Shown one piece after another: positions 35,448 through 44,210 of a stretch of 64,000 nucleotides of DNA. Under the pieces are notes generated by a model that saw only the letters and a program-made list of their open reading frames with translations, was not told the origin of the DNA and ran no database searches. Numbering within the stretch: the first letter of the stretch is position 1; every line of letters begins with the position of its first letter. The stretch is from Actinokineospora auranticolor. GTDB taxonomy: Bacteria > Actinomycetota > Actinomycetes > Mycobacteriales > Pseudonocardiaceae. Made by a program: the position numbers and the translations under genes. The stretch covers positions 62,001 through 126,000 of the forward strand of contig NZ_PTIX01000014.1 of the NCBI RefSeq assembly GCF_002934265.1, read 5' to 3'.

Positions 35448-36161
35448 CTAGAGCGCGCCAATGGTGGCGGTTAGGGTAAACCGATCGCCGCGGGCCAAGG
35501 TGTGCCGCCATTCCATGGGTATGCCCTGTGCGTGGCTGAGTCGGTGAATCGATAGGGCTACCGGACAACCCAACGCGTCCTGTTCGGCCGCGGTGAGGGG
35601 GACGGCGCGGATGCTCTCCTGGCCGCGGTCGAGGCGAATCCCCGCCTCCTCGAGCACGGTGTACACGCCGGTCGCCGTCAGGTCCGCGGTCAGCAGGCAG
35701 CGCGCGTGTTCGGCGGGCAGCCACACGCGGTCGATGGCGAGCGGCTCGTCACCGGCCAGCCGCAGCCGTTCCAGGTGGACCAACGGGGTGGACCCGTCCA
35801 GGCCCAGGTGGTCGGCGATGACGCCGTCCGCGTGCACGTGGAGCTTCTGCACGATGCTGTGTTGCGTGAGTCCGGTAGTGCGTACCGAGGCGTGCAGGCT
35901 ATAGAGGACACCCAGGGGCTGTTCGACCTCTTGCGACCGGTTGACGCGAGGCCGTCGTCCGCGTTCCGCGCTCACCGCGCCCTCGTCCCGCAGCTTGCGC
36001 AACGCCTGCCGCACGGTGGTCCTGCTCACCCCGTACTCCGCCACCAGGTCCACCTCGCTGGGGAAGCGCTCGGTGAACTCACCGGTGCGCAGCCTGCGTA
36101 CGAGGTCCTCCTGTACCTGGCGCCACAGCGGTAGGTCTCGGGTGCGGTCCGGGATGGTCAC
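35448..36161 (-). CDS. GntR family regulator, HutC/UTRA type
   Basis: A 237-residue regulator with a winged helix (RFPSEVDLVAEYGVSRTTVRQALRKLRDEG) and a C-terminal UTRA ligand domain (ADHLGLDGSTPLVHLERLRL). The GTG at 36161 is preceded by TACTTT and six bases and by no ribosome site, the same arrangement as the molybdoenzyme gene downstream, so both may be leaderless. It is divergent from the persulfide dioxygenase. Two TACCTACC elements 42 bp apart in that intergenic region (36172 and 36214) are the operator candidates. The ligand is unknown. Confidence 0.88.
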   Translation of the reverse strand: MTIPDRTRDLPLWRQVQEDLVRRLRTGEFTERFPSEVDLVAEYGVSRTTVRQALRKLRDEGAVSAERGRRPRVNRSQEVEQPLGVLYSLHASVRTTGLTQHSIVQKLHVHADGVIADHLGLDGSTPLVHLERLRLAGDEPLAIDRVWLPAEHARCLLTADLTATGVYTVLEEAGIRLDRGQESIRAVPLTAAEQDALGCPVALSIHRLSHAQGIPMEWRHTLARGDRFTLTATIGAL

Positions 36162-36167
36162 CCGCTA

Positions 36168-36237
36168 AAAGTACCTACCTTTTGTGCCGGAAGCTTGAGC
36201 CGCGATCGGGTGATACCTACCGTCATTTGTCCGGACA
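36168..36237. promoter_or_regulatory. Divergent promoter region between gntR and the persulfide dioxygenase gene
   Basis: Contains TACTTT on the minus strand (36168-36173), two direct TACCTACC repeats (36172-36179 and 36214-36221, 42 bp or four helical turns apart) and a perfect 10-bp palindrome TGTCCGGACA (36228-36237) just before the AGGAGG ribosome site of the plus-strand gene. Confidence 0.45.
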
Positions 36238-36255
36238 TTTGGACAGGAGGTGGCG

Positions 36256-37629
36256 GTGAACCCCGACGGCGCAGGTGGCCCCGGCGAGCTCTTCCTCGCC
36301 CAGTACTACCTCGATTGCCTCTCGCAGGCGTCCTACCTGATCGGCGACCGGACCACCGGACGCGCGGCGGTCGTCGACCCACGCCGCGACGTCGCGGTCT
36401 ACCTCGCCGACGCGCGGGAACACGGGTTGCGCGTCGAATGGGTCATCGAGACGCACGTGCACGCCGACTTCCTGTCCGGCCACCTGGAGCTGGCCGAGGC
36501 GACCGGGGCGCGGATCGGCTACGGGTCCGCCGCCGAGGTCGACTTCCCCATCGAACGGCTGGCCCATGGGCAGCGGCTGTCCCTCGGCTCGGTGGACCTG
36601 GAGATCCTGCACACCCCGGGGCACACACCCGAGTCGATCTGCGTAGTGGTGCGCGAACAGGCCAACGGGGCTCCCTACGGAGTGCTGACCGGCGACACGC
36701 TGTTCCTTGGAGACGTGGGCCGACCGGATCTGTTGGGTGCCAACGGCTGGACCGCCGACGAACTGGGGCGGGCCCTCTACCGGTCGACAAGGTCCCTCTT
36801 GGACCTACCGGACGCCACCCGCGTCTTCCCCGCCCACGGCGCGGGCTCGTCGTGCGGCAAGAACCTGTCGACTGCCACTACGGGCACCATCGGCGAGCAG
36901 CGCGCCACCAACTACGCCTTGGCGCCGATGACCGAAGACGAGTTCGTCCGCGTCGTGTGCGAAGGACAGCCCACTGCGCCCCGATACTTCGCCTACGCCT
37001 CTACGCGCAACCGCGAGTCCCGACCGACCCTGCGTGAAGACGACCCCGTCCCGGAGGTGCGCGACCTCGACCGTGCGCGAGCCGACGGTGTAGTCCTGCT
37101 CGACACACGCGATCCGGAAGACTTCGCCGCGGGCCACCTCCCCGGCTCGATCAACGTCGGTCTGGGCGGTCGCTACGCCGAGATCGTGGGAGCGGTGCTC
37201 AAGCCCGACGACCGGATCGCGCTCGTCTGCCGACCGGATTCGGCCGCCGAGGCGCGCAACCGGCTGGCGCGCATCGGATTCGACCACGTGGTCGGCACCG
37301 TCGCGCCGCGCCCCGAGGTCACCGCCACCCGGCTGATGCCCGCCGACCTCCACCGCGCGCCGCGGGCGCGGCAGGTCGTCGATGTCCGCGCCGCGAGCGA
37401 GACCCGGCTGGGCGTCATCCCCGGCGCGCGGCGGATGCCGCTCCCCACCCTGGTCTCCTACCTGGGAGAACTCGATCCCGAGGTGCCGACGGTCGTCTAC
37501 TGCGCGGGCGGCTACCGGTCGTCGGTCGCGGCCTCGCTGTTGCGGGCGCGCGGATTCGCCGACGTCGCCGACCTCGTTGGCGGGTTCGCCGCGTGGGCCG
37601 CCGCGGGCTTACCGGTGGAGGCCGCGTGA
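36256..37629 (+). CDS. Persulfide dioxygenase-rhodanese fusion (MBL fold)
   Basis: A 457-residue sulfur-metabolism enzyme. The N-terminal metallo-beta-lactamase domain has HVHADFLSGH, HTPGHTPES and VFPAHGAGSSCGKN. The second half has two rhodanese domains, the first with LVCRPDS and the second with the active-site loop YCAGGYRSS. It should oxidise glutathione- or mycothiol-type persulfides to sulfite and pass sulfur. The GTG at 36256 sits 5 nt after GGAGG. The following TauE exporter overlaps by 4 nt, matching sulfite removal. A TTA codon is at 37609. Confidence 0.9.
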   Translation: MNPDGAGGPGELFLAQYYLDCLSQASYLIGDRTTGRAAVVDPRRDVAVYLADAREHGLRVEWVIETHVHADFLSGHLELAEATGARIGYGSAAEVDFPIERLAHGQRLSLGSVDLEILHTPGHTPESICVVVREQANGAPYGVLTGDTLFLGDVGRPDLLGANGWTADELGRALYRSTRSLLDLPDATRVFPAHGAGSSCGKNLSTATTGTIGEQRATNYALAPMTEDEFVRVVCEGQPTAPRYFAYASTRNRESRPTLREDDPVPEVRDLDRARADGVVLLDTRDPEDFAAGHLPGSINVGLGGRYAEIVGAVLKPDDRIALVCRPDSAAEARNRLARIGFDHVVGTVAPRPEVTATRLMPADLHRAPRARQVVDVRAASETRLGVIPGARRMPLPTLVSYLGELDPEVPTVVYCAGGYRSSVAASLLRARGFADVADLVGGFAAWAAAGLPVEAA

Positions 37630-38399
37630 GCGCCGTGGTCACCGCCCTCGCGGCAGGTGGGGTCGTCGGGCTGGCCATGGGCGCGTTGGGCGGTGGCGGC
37701 GGTGTCCTCGCCGTCCCCGCGCTCGTCTACCTGCTGGGTGTTCCGCCGACGACAGCGGCGACCGCCAGCCTGATGATCGTGACGCTGACCTCGGTCACCG
37801 CGCTCGGTAGGCACGCCCACGCCGGGAACGTCTGTTGGCGTACCGGGTTGTTGGTTGCCGCGGCGGGCGTACCGGTGGCCGGTGGCACAGCCGCGTTGTC
37901 GGCGTACCTACCGACCGCGTTGTTGAACGGCGCCTTCGCGCTCGTTGCGGCGCTGGGCGCCGTAGTGATGCTCAAACCTCCTCAGGTGCCAGAGGAAGCA
38001 CGGCCCGGATCGGTTGCGGTCCGAACCCGGGTACGGACTGTCCGCGTGTTGGGCGCGGGGTCCGGACTCGGCGCGGTCACCGGCCTCTTGGGCGTAGGCG
38101 GTGGGTTCCTGGCCGTGCCGACCTTGGTCGCCGCGCTGTCGATGCGGATGCGCGTGGCGATCGGGACGAGTCTGTTCGTCATCGTCGTGAACTCGTTCGT
38201 CGCCCTCGGCACCCGCCTCGCCGCGGTGCCCATTTCGCTCGACTGGGCCGTAGTGGGCCCGTTCGCCGGAGCCGCCGTTCTTGCCGCCTGGGACGGTAAG
38301 CGCCTATCGGCGTCGGTATCCCCGGAGACGCTGCGACGCGCATTCGGCGCGGTGCTCGCGTTGGTCGCGCTGGGTATGTTCGCCGACGCGATCACCTGA
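37626..38399 (+). CDS. TauE/SafE family sulfite exporter
   Basis: A 257-residue membrane protein with about seven hydrophobic segments and the two family repeats (GALGGGGGVLAVPALVYLLG and LLGVGGGFLAVPTLVAAL, both with the GGG turn). The GTG at 37626 overlaps the persulfide dioxygenase stop by 4 nt, with GGAGG just before. With that enzyme it forms a sulfide-detoxification pair: persulfide to sulfite, then sulfite export. Confidence 0.9.
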   Translation: MSAVVTALAAGGVVGLAMGALGGGGGVLAVPALVYLLGVPPTTAATASLMIVTLTSVTALGRHAHAGNVCWRTGLLVAAAGVPVAGGTAALSAYLPTALLNGAFALVAALGAVVMLKPPQVPEEARPGSVAVRTRVRTVRVLGAGSGLGAVTGLLGVGGGFLAVPTLVAALSMRMRVAIGTSLFVIVVNSFVALGTRLAAVPISLDWAVVGPFAGAAVLAAWDGKRLSASVSPETLRRAFGAVLALVALGMFADAIT

Positions 38400-38425
38400 C
38401 CAGGCGAACACCAGGCAAGTACCGG

Positions 38426-39253
38426 TCAGGCGCGGAAGGCGTCCGCGTTCTCGGTGGCCCATTCGGTCACGCCGCGCGCGGGGCGACCGAGGAGGTCGGG
38501 CACGGTCGACAGGACCGGCTCCGGGTTGTCGAGGTTGTCCGCGGCGAGCTGCAGCAGCCAGTCGACGGCCGGGGCGGGGATGAAGGCCGAGACCCGCTCC
38601 CGCCACTGGTCCGGGGTCAGCTCCTCGAACCGCACGGGGCGGCCGATGCCCGCGGCCACGGCCCCGGCCATCTCGGCGCGGGACAGCGTCTCCGGCCCGG
38701 TCAGCTGGTAGATCCGGCCCTCGTGGCCGTCCTCCACCAGCACCTTGGCCGCGACGGCGCCGATGTCGCCCTCGTGCACCGGGGCGAGCCGCAGCGCGCC
38801 GTAGGGTGCCCGGGCGACGCCCTCGGCGCGGATGCCCTCGACCCACTCGAAGAGGTTGCCGATGAACATGCCGGGACGGACGTGCGTCCACGGCACGCCG
38901 GACTCCTCCACCGCGATCTCGACGTCGCGGTGGTGGCGGCCGCCCCAGTCGTCCGGGTAAGCGGCGGAGGCGGAGGAGAGCGTCACGATGCGCTCGACCC
39001 CGGCCTGGCGGGCGAGTTCGGCGAACCGCTTGGTGTCGCCGCCGGGGAACACGTAGACGCGCTGCACGTCGGTGAGCGCGTCGGTCAGGCTGTCGGGCTG
39101 TTCGAGGTCGCCCGCGACGACCTCGACGCCGTCGGGGAAGGTGGCGTTGTCGGGATTCCTGGTGACCGCGCGGACGGTGACGCCCGCCTTCACCAGGTTG
39201 TCTACAACATGCTTGCCCACGGAACCGGTGGCTCCGGTAACCAGCACGCGCAT
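38426..39253 (-). CDS. NAD(P)H-binding protein, NmrA-like atypical SDR
   Basis: A 275-residue Rossmann protein. VLVTGATGSVGKHVVDNL binds NAD(P), with VVAGDLEQPDSL following, and YPDDWGGRHHRDVE replaces the YxxxK centre, as in NmrA-like redox sensors or atypical reductases. The ATG at 39253 has AGGA 9 nt upstream. It is convergent with the TauE gene across 26 bp. Its physiological substrate is unknown. Confidence 0.88.
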   Translation of the reverse strand: MRVLVTGATGSVGKHVVDNLVKAGVTVRAVTRNPDNATFPDGVEVVAGDLEQPDSLTDALTDVQRVYVFPGGDTKRFAELARQAGVERIVTLSSASAAYPDDWGGRHHRDVEIAVEESGVPWTHVRPGMFIGNLFEWVEGIRAEGVARAPYGALRLAPVHEGDIGAVAAKVLVEDGHEGRIYQLTGPETLSRAEMAGAVAAGIGRPVRFEELTPDQWRERVSAFIPAPAVDWLLQLAADNLDNPEPVLSTVPDLLGRPARGVTEWATENADAFRA

Positions 39254-39436
39254 GATTTGAGGTCCTCTCCCCTGGAAGATCAGTGCGCTTTCGACGCTAG
39301 CCACAGGTGAAGAGCCGCCGCACATGGGTATTTGCACAGGCGAATCGCAAGGCCGGGGCGCGGAAGGCTGAAAAGAACCGTTGGGGAGTGGCGCACTTTT
39401 CCGTGGCGCCCGAAATGGGTGCGGGTGACCGGAAAA

Positions 39437-39466
39437 CGGCGGTCGGCCCGGGTGGGCCGACCGCCG
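39437..39466 (-). terminator. Intrinsic terminator after the aldehyde dehydrogenase
   Basis: A 13-bp perfect stem (39437-39449 with 39454-39466), GGGT loop, followed on the minus strand by TTTT. It sits 6 nt past the stop codon of the aldehyde dehydrogenase. Confidence 0.8.
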
Positions 39467-39472
39467 GGAGGA

Positions 39473-40951
39473 TCAGAACGGGTACACGGGGAGGTCACCG
39501 CGGAGGGTGACCCACTGGGTCTCGGTGAACGCCTCGATGTTCGCCTGCGCGCCACCGTGCCGGGAACCGGTGCCGGAGGAGCCCAGACCGCCGAAGGGGG
39601 CCGTGGCCTCGTCGTTGACCGTCTGGTCGTTGATGTGGACCAGGCCGGTCGGGATGCGCTCGGCCAGCGCCAGGCCCGCGTTGACGTCGCGGGTGAGGAT
39701 GCCCAGCGACAGGCCGTACTCGGTGTCCCCGGCCAGCGCGGCGACCTCGTCCAGCGACGAGAACGCGGTCACCGGGGCGACCGGCCCGAAGATCTCGTCC
39801 CGGTACGCCGGGGTGTCCGCGGGCACGTTCCCCAACACCGTCGGCCGGTAGTACAGGCCCTCGTACGACCCGCCCGCGCGGACCGTGGCGCCGCCGTCGA
39901 CGCTCGCGGTGACCAGCCCGTGGACCCGGTCGCGCTGGCCCGCGTCGATCAGCGGGCCGAGCGCCACCTGGTCGCGGTACGGGTCGCCGACGGGCAGGTC
40001 CGCGACCTTCGCCGCCAGCGTCGCGGTGTACTCCTCGACGATCGACTCGTGCACCAGGTGCCTGCTGGTGGCCATGCAGATCTGGCCGGAGTGCGTGAAG
40101 GTGCCCCACGCGCCCACCGAGGCCGCGCCGGTGACGTCCACATCGGGCAGCACGACCAGCGCCGAGTTGCCGCCCAGCTCCAGGTGCGCGCGCTTGAGGT
40201 GCTGACCGGCCAGCGCGCCGACGGCCCGGCCCGCGCGGGTCGACCCGGTGAACGCGATGACCCGCACCGCGGGCTCGACGACCAGTGCCTCGCCCACGTC
40301 GGCACCGCCGGGCAGCACCTGGAGCAGCCCCTCCGGCAGGCCCGCCTCGGCGAAGACGCGGGCGAAGACCGCGCCACCGCAGATCGCGGTGCGCGGGTCC
40401 GGCTTGAGGATCACCGCGTTGCCCAGGGCCAGCGCGGGGGCGATGGCGCGGATGGCGAGGATGGTCGGGACGTTGAAGGGAGCGATCACGCCCACTACGC
40501 CCGCGGGGAGCCTGCGGGCGAACGACAGCCGGGGCGCGCCCGTGCGCAGCAATTCGCCGTAGGGGTGCGACGGCAGCGCGGACGCCTCGTAGCACTCCTG
40601 GGCGCTGGTGTTGACCTGGAAGTCGCCGAACGGGCGGATGGCGCCGGATTCGCGCGACAGCCAGTCCTTGATCTCTTCGCCGTTCTTGACCAGCAGGTCG
40701 CCCGCGCGCCGCAGCACGCCCGCGCGGGTCTCGTACGGCGCGGCCGCCCAGGCCCGCTGCGCGACCACCGCGCGTTCGGTCGCCGCGCGCACGTCCTCCG
40801 GCGTCGCCCGGCCGACCTCGCCGAGCGGTTGACCGGTGGCGGGTTCGACGGCGGTGTAGGTGCCACCGCTCCCGTCGGTCCACGACCCGGTCCAGACCTT
40901 GCCCTGCCAGGCGCCGTCATCGAGCAGTGCTGTGCCATCGAGCGTCGACAT
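39473..40951 (-). CDS. Aldehyde dehydrogenase (benzaldehyde/salicylaldehyde type)
   Basis: A 492-residue NAD(P)-dependent dehydrogenase. Catalytic cysteine is in HSGQICMATSR, the general-base Glu in LELGGNS, and the cofactor motif is FTGSTRAG. The active-site and C-terminal region (NDEATAPFGGLGSSGTG) resembles aromatic aldehyde dehydrogenases. The ATG at 40951 is preceded by GGAGGAAGG. It stands alone between an NmrA-like gene and a secreted hydrolase. An aromatic aldehyde substrate is an inference from similarity. Confidence 0.88.
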   Translation of the reverse strand: MSTLDGTALLDDGAWQGKVWTGSWTDGSGGTYTAVEPATGQPLGEVGRATPEDVRAATERAVVAQRAWAAAPYETRAGVLRRAGDLLVKNGEEIKDWLSRESGAIRPFGDFQVNTSAQECYEASALPSHPYGELLRTGAPRLSFARRLPAGVVGVIAPFNVPTILAIRAIAPALALGNAVILKPDPRTAICGGAVFARVFAEAGLPEGLLQVLPGGADVGEALVVEPAVRVIAFTGSTRAGRAVGALAGQHLKRAHLELGGNSALVVLPDVDVTGAASVGAWGTFTHSGQICMATSRHLVHESIVEEYTATLAAKVADLPVGDPYRDQVALGPLIDAGQRDRVHGLVTASVDGGATVRAGGSYEGLYYRPTVLGNVPADTPAYRDEIFGPVAPVTAFSSLDEVAALAGDTEYGLSLGILTRDVNAGLALAERIPTGLVHINDQTVNDEATAPFGGLGSSGTGSRHGGAQANIEAFTETQWVTLRGDLPVYPF

Positions 40952-41237
40952 GCCTTCCTCCATCCACCGCGAGCGCACCACGAGCCTGCTGCACCAGGGT
41001 CACCCGGACAACTCGGCTCACCCCCGCGCACAAGGCGTGAGCTGCGAAAACCGGTCCCGGTGGAGCAGGTGACGCGAGGGTACGCGCCCGGTCGTCCCCT
41101 ACGGGGCGGAGGTCGGACTCCTCCCGGGGAGCTACCTGACCGTCCACCACGAGGACGACGCGGCCGCGAGCACGGCGTTGCCACGATGGCCGTGCCGGGC
41201 CGGGAAGACCGGTCCGGCACGAGGGGAAGGGGAAGCA

Positions 41238-42554
41238 GTGTCCACAAAGCACATCCGGGCTACCGGGGTGGTCGCGGGCCTCGCGGTCTTATCCGCGCTG
41301 GCCACCGCGACACCCGCGGCCGCGGCTCCCGCCGGGCGGGCGCCCGGTGTCGAGGTCGGTCTCGGCGACCTGCGCGTCGACGCGACCAAGGCCGCCAAGC
41401 CCGGCGCGAACCCGGTCCGGGTCCGGGTACCGGAGCCGACCGGCCGGTCCCGCGTCGGGACCACCGACCTGCACCTGGTCGACCAGGACCGGGTCGACCC
41501 GTGGAAGCCGGACCGCAAGCGGGAGCTGATGGTCACCATCAGCTACCCGTCCGGTGGTGGGGGGCAGCGGGCGAACTGGGTCACGCCGGGACTGGCGGCG
41601 GTGATCGACCAGGCCGCGGGCCCGGAGCTGTTCGGCGTCCAGCCGGGCGCGGTCGACTGGACCGGGGTCCGCCGCGCGGCCAAGGCCGACACCCGCGCCG
41701 ATGGGCGGTGGCCGGTGGTGCTGTTCTCGCCGGGCTTCGGCTCGCCGCGCGAGCTCGGCGCGGCCATGGTCGACGACCTCGCCAGCCACGGGTACGTGGT
41801 CGTCTCCCTGTCGCACACCTTCGAGTCGTTCGCCGTGGAGTTCCCCGGTGGCCGGACCGAACTCGGTGTGGTCCCCGACTACGAGCCCGCGACCATGCAG
41901 ACCGCTATCGACGCCCGGGTCGCCGACACCCGGTTCGTGCTCGACGAGCTCGCCCGGCTCACCCGGGGCCAGAACCCCGACGTGGACGGCAAGTCGCTGC
42001 CGCGCGGGCTGGCGGGCGCGCTGGACCTGTCGCGCGTCGGTATGTACGGCCACTCCTACGGCGGCTACACCGCCGGTGAGGCCATGTTCCACGACCGGCG
42101 CATCGACGCGGGCATCAACCTCGACGGCTCCATGGGCACCGAGGAACGGCCCAGCCAGGTGGCCGCGCACGGGCTGGACCGGCCGTTCCTGCTGGTGGGC
42201 GCGGACTTCGCGAACCCGGACGGCACCTGGGACGAGCACTCGCACCGCCCGCAGGGCTTCGACGTGAGCTGGGCGAAGTTCTGGGCCAACCAGCGCGGGT
42301 GGACGCGCGACCTGCACCTCAACCACGCGACCCACTACGGCGTCACCGACCTGCAGTTCGTCGTCCCGCAGTTGGCGAAGGCCATGCCTCCCGGCAAGGT
42401 CCAGGAACTGGTCGGCACCATCGACCCCGCCCGGTCGTGGGCGGCGCAGACCGACTACTACTCGGCGTTCTTCGACCTGCACCTCAAGGGGCGCGACCGC
42501 CACCTGTTCGGCAACAAGCCTCCCCGCCACCCGGACGTCACATTCCTCCAGTGA
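41238..42554 (+). CDS. Secreted alpha/beta-hydrolase (platelet-activating-factor acetylhydrolase-like)
   Basis: A 438-residue exported hydrolase. The GTG at 41238 follows AAGGGG and opens a Sec signal peptide ending in AAAAPAGRAPG. The nucleophile Ser lies in MYGHSYGGYTAG, the oxyanion region in VLFSPGFGSPRE, and the catalytic His is near LNHATHYG. It resembles bacterial PAF-AH/plastic-hydrolase-type lipases. A TTA codon (41289) falls in the signal sequence. The gene is convergent with the haloperoxidase-like gene across a terminator. Confidence 0.88.
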   Translation: MSTKHIRATGVVAGLAVLSALATATPAAAAPAGRAPGVEVGLGDLRVDATKAAKPGANPVRVRVPEPTGRSRVGTTDLHLVDQDRVDPWKPDRKRELMVTISYPSGGGGQRANWVTPGLAAVIDQAAGPELFGVQPGAVDWTGVRRAAKADTRADGRWPVVLFSPGFGSPRELGAAMVDDLASHGYVVVSLSHTFESFAVEFPGGRTELGVVPDYEPATMQTAIDARVADTRFVLDELARLTRGQNPDVDGKSLPRGLAGALDLSRVGMYGHSYGGYTAGEAMFHDRRIDAGINLDGSMGTEERPSQVAAHGLDRPFLLVGADFANPDGTWDEHSHRPQGFDVSWAKFWANQRGWTRDLHLNHATHYGVTDLQFVVPQLAKAMPPGKVQELVGTIDPARSWAAQTDYYSAFFDLHLKGRDRHLFGNKPPRHPDVTFLQ

Positions 42555-42567
42555 CGATCGGACAGCA

Positions 42568-42600
42568 GAAGACCCGCCCCCAGCACGGGGGCAGGTCTTC
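42568..42600. terminator. Bidirectional terminator between convergent secreted-protein genes
   Basis: A 14-bp stem with one mismatch (42568-42581 with 42587-42600) and AGCAC loop. Confidence 0.75.
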
Positions 42601-42610
42601 GCCTATCCGG

Positions 42611-43822
42611 TCAGCGAGCAAGGCGTTCGAACCTCGATAGCGCGTACCGGGCCACGGACTGGCCTACCTGTACACCCACTTCGTCCGCGATCCGGGTGTG
42701 GATACCCGACCACACGCGCGCGTTGACGTTGTCCTGGGTGACCGCGCGCCAAGAGGTGTAGTGGAACGTAAGACCCGGCGCGGTAGGGCTTGTCAGGTCG
42801 AACGACGTACGCGGGCCCACCAGCGAGGTCAGCGTCTCCTCGGCGAAACCCGCGTAGGTGGCGTGCCCGCTCGGGTAGTCCGGGTGCGCCGGGGTGACGT
42901 GCAGCGGCGTCCACTCCGGCTTGCCCTGCGCCCGCAGCGCGGTCACCGGCCGCCACAGGACATACGCGTACTTGGCGTCCGACGTGGCGATCTGCGTGTC
43001 GACGGCGATCACGTTGAACGCGGCGACCAGACCGGTCCGCTCAGCCACCGACCCCCGCTTGGCGGCCAAGGCGGCCCGCACCGGGGTCACGAACGCGGGC
43101 TGCGAGCCCTGGTACCAGAACGCCGCGACATCGGTCTGCGCCCGCGTGCGGACCGTGCTGGTCACCGACCCGACGGCCCGTACCTCCGCCAGGTCCGCCC
43201 GGTAGCGCGCCGAGTCCAGGGCGGGCGGCGGCGCGGGGCGGAACTGGTCGGCCCGGCGCAGCAGGAACGGCCGCGCGGCCCGGTTCCCCGCCTGGATCGG
43301 CGCCGCGTACGCCGGGGGCGTCGGCTGCCACACCCCGGGCGCCGGGGCGGGCACCGGGAACGGCGCGTTCACCGACGCCGGGTCGAGGCCGTCCCCGGCG
43401 CGCTCGCGCAGCGCCCGGTCGGCCTGCCTGCCGCCCTCGGCCGCGCCGCTCCGCTTGTCCCGGCCGTCGGGGATCCGGGCCAGGGTGGTCCGCAGGGCGG
43501 CGTCGAGGTCGGCGGCGCGGGTCGGCGCCAACTCGGCGAGGGAGTCGTGCACGGCGGTGGCCAGCGCCGCGTCGGCGTAGTCGCGGCCGTCGCCGTGGCG
43601 CACCGCGCGCGTGGCGGCCAACCAGGCGATGGCCCAGGTGCGGTTGTTGGTGATCTGGGTCGGCGCCTGCGCGGCCGCGATCGTGCGGGCGGTGACGTCG
43701 TACCACTCCAGGGCGGTGTCGACCCGGGTGGTGGCCGCGGCGGGCGTGGTCAGGGTGGCGGTGAGGACGGCGACGGCCAGTCCGGCCTTGGCACTGGTGG
43801 CGATCGTGACGCGGTTTCGCAT
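42611..43822 (-). CDS. Secreted vanadium-dependent haloperoxidase/PAP2-like protein
   Basis: A 403-residue exported protein. The ATG at 43822 has GGAG 5 nt upstream and a Sec signal peptide (SAKAGLAVAVLTATLTTPAAA). All three anion-binding motifs are present: KYAYVLWRP (K-x6-RP), PSGHATY and RVWSGIH (R-x5-H). It could bind vanadate (halogenation or bromide oxidation) or phosphate (phosphatase). The sequence alone does not decide this. Confidence 0.88.
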   Translation of the reverse strand: MRNRVTIATSAKAGLAVAVLTATLTTPAAATTRVDTALEWYDVTARTIAAAQAPTQITNNRTWAIAWLAATRAVRHGDGRDYADAALATAVHDSLAELAPTRAADLDAALRTTLARIPDGRDKRSGAAEGGRQADRALRERAGDGLDPASVNAPFPVPAPAPGVWQPTPPAYAAPIQAGNRAARPFLLRRADQFRPAPPPALDSARYRADLAEVRAVGSVTSTVRTRAQTDVAAFWYQGSQPAFVTPVRAALAAKRGSVAERTGLVAAFNVIAVDTQIATSDAKYAYVLWRPVTALRAQGKPEWTPLHVTPAHPDYPSGHATYAGFAEETLTSLVGPRTSFDLTSPTAPGLTFHYTSWRAVTQDNVNARVWSGIHTRIADEVGVQVGQSVARYALSRFERLAR

Positions 43823-43940
43823 AGCGGCTCCGGTGTCGGCGCGGTCGGTCACCCGGATATCAACCACGTCCGCGCCGCGCCCGTCCACGTCGCCCACACT
43901 GTGGGGTGACACGTTCGCGTGACCCCGTTCTGCTACGGCC

Positions 43941-44002
43941 GGACAAGCAGAAGGGCAGTGCCCGCGTCGGATGGTCCGACGTCAGAGCACTGCCCGGTGT
44001 CC
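43941..44002 (-). terminator. Long structured hairpin downstream of the 20-codon mini-ORF
   Basis: Nested pairing: GGACA (43941-43945) with TGTCC (43998-44002), GGGCAGTG (43953-43960) with CACTGCCC (43988-43995), GTCGGA (43966-43971) with TCCGAC (43975-43980). It could terminate the mini-ORF transcript or be a structured RNA. Confidence 0.5.
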
Positions 44003-44049
44003 GCGTGGGTCTCATACCCCTCGTGCGCGCGGGACGTGGTGACTCCCCA

Positions 44050-44112
44050 TCACCACTCGCGGTCGTCCAATGACAGCGCGTTGCCCGCTCGCCACCCCAG
44101 TGACTTCGACAT
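44050..44112 (-). CDS. Mini-ORF, 20-residue peptide next to a SARP regulator
   Basis: The ATG at 44112 has a strong AAGGAAGG ribosome site 6 nt upstream. The product starts MSKSLGWRAG and ends DDREW, without a signal peptide. It lies between the divergent SARP gene and the haloperoxidase gene, and a hairpin 48 nt past its stop could end a dedicated transcript. Possibilities are a signalling peptide, a translated leader, or a chance frame. I recognise no family. Confidence 0.45.
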   Translation of the reverse strand: MSKSLGWRAGNALSLDDREW

Positions 44113-44171
44113 GACAGACCTTCCTTGCCGCTAAACGAAACCCGATTGCGAGATCGAGTCTTCGTGGCGGG

Positions 44172-44200
44172 TCTGGGGCGAATCTGGGGCCGTTCTGGGA
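44172..44200 (+). promoter_or_regulatory. Three direct heptamers with 11-bp period (SARP-type operator)
   Basis: TCTGGGG at 44172-44178, TCTGGGG at 44183-44189 and TCTGGGA at 44194-44200 are each 11 bp apart, the one-helical-turn spacing of known SARP binding sites. They end 10 nt before the SARP start codon and lie about 60 nt upstream of the mini-ORF start. They could serve autoregulation or activation of the mini-ORF. Confidence 0.6.
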
Positions 44201-44210
44201 TGGTTGACCC

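Noticed and set aside
39332-42079. 915-codon plus-strand frame across several genes
   Set aside because: It spans the aldehyde dehydrogenase on the opposite strand and the start of a secreted hydrolase in another frame, with shadow-like composition.
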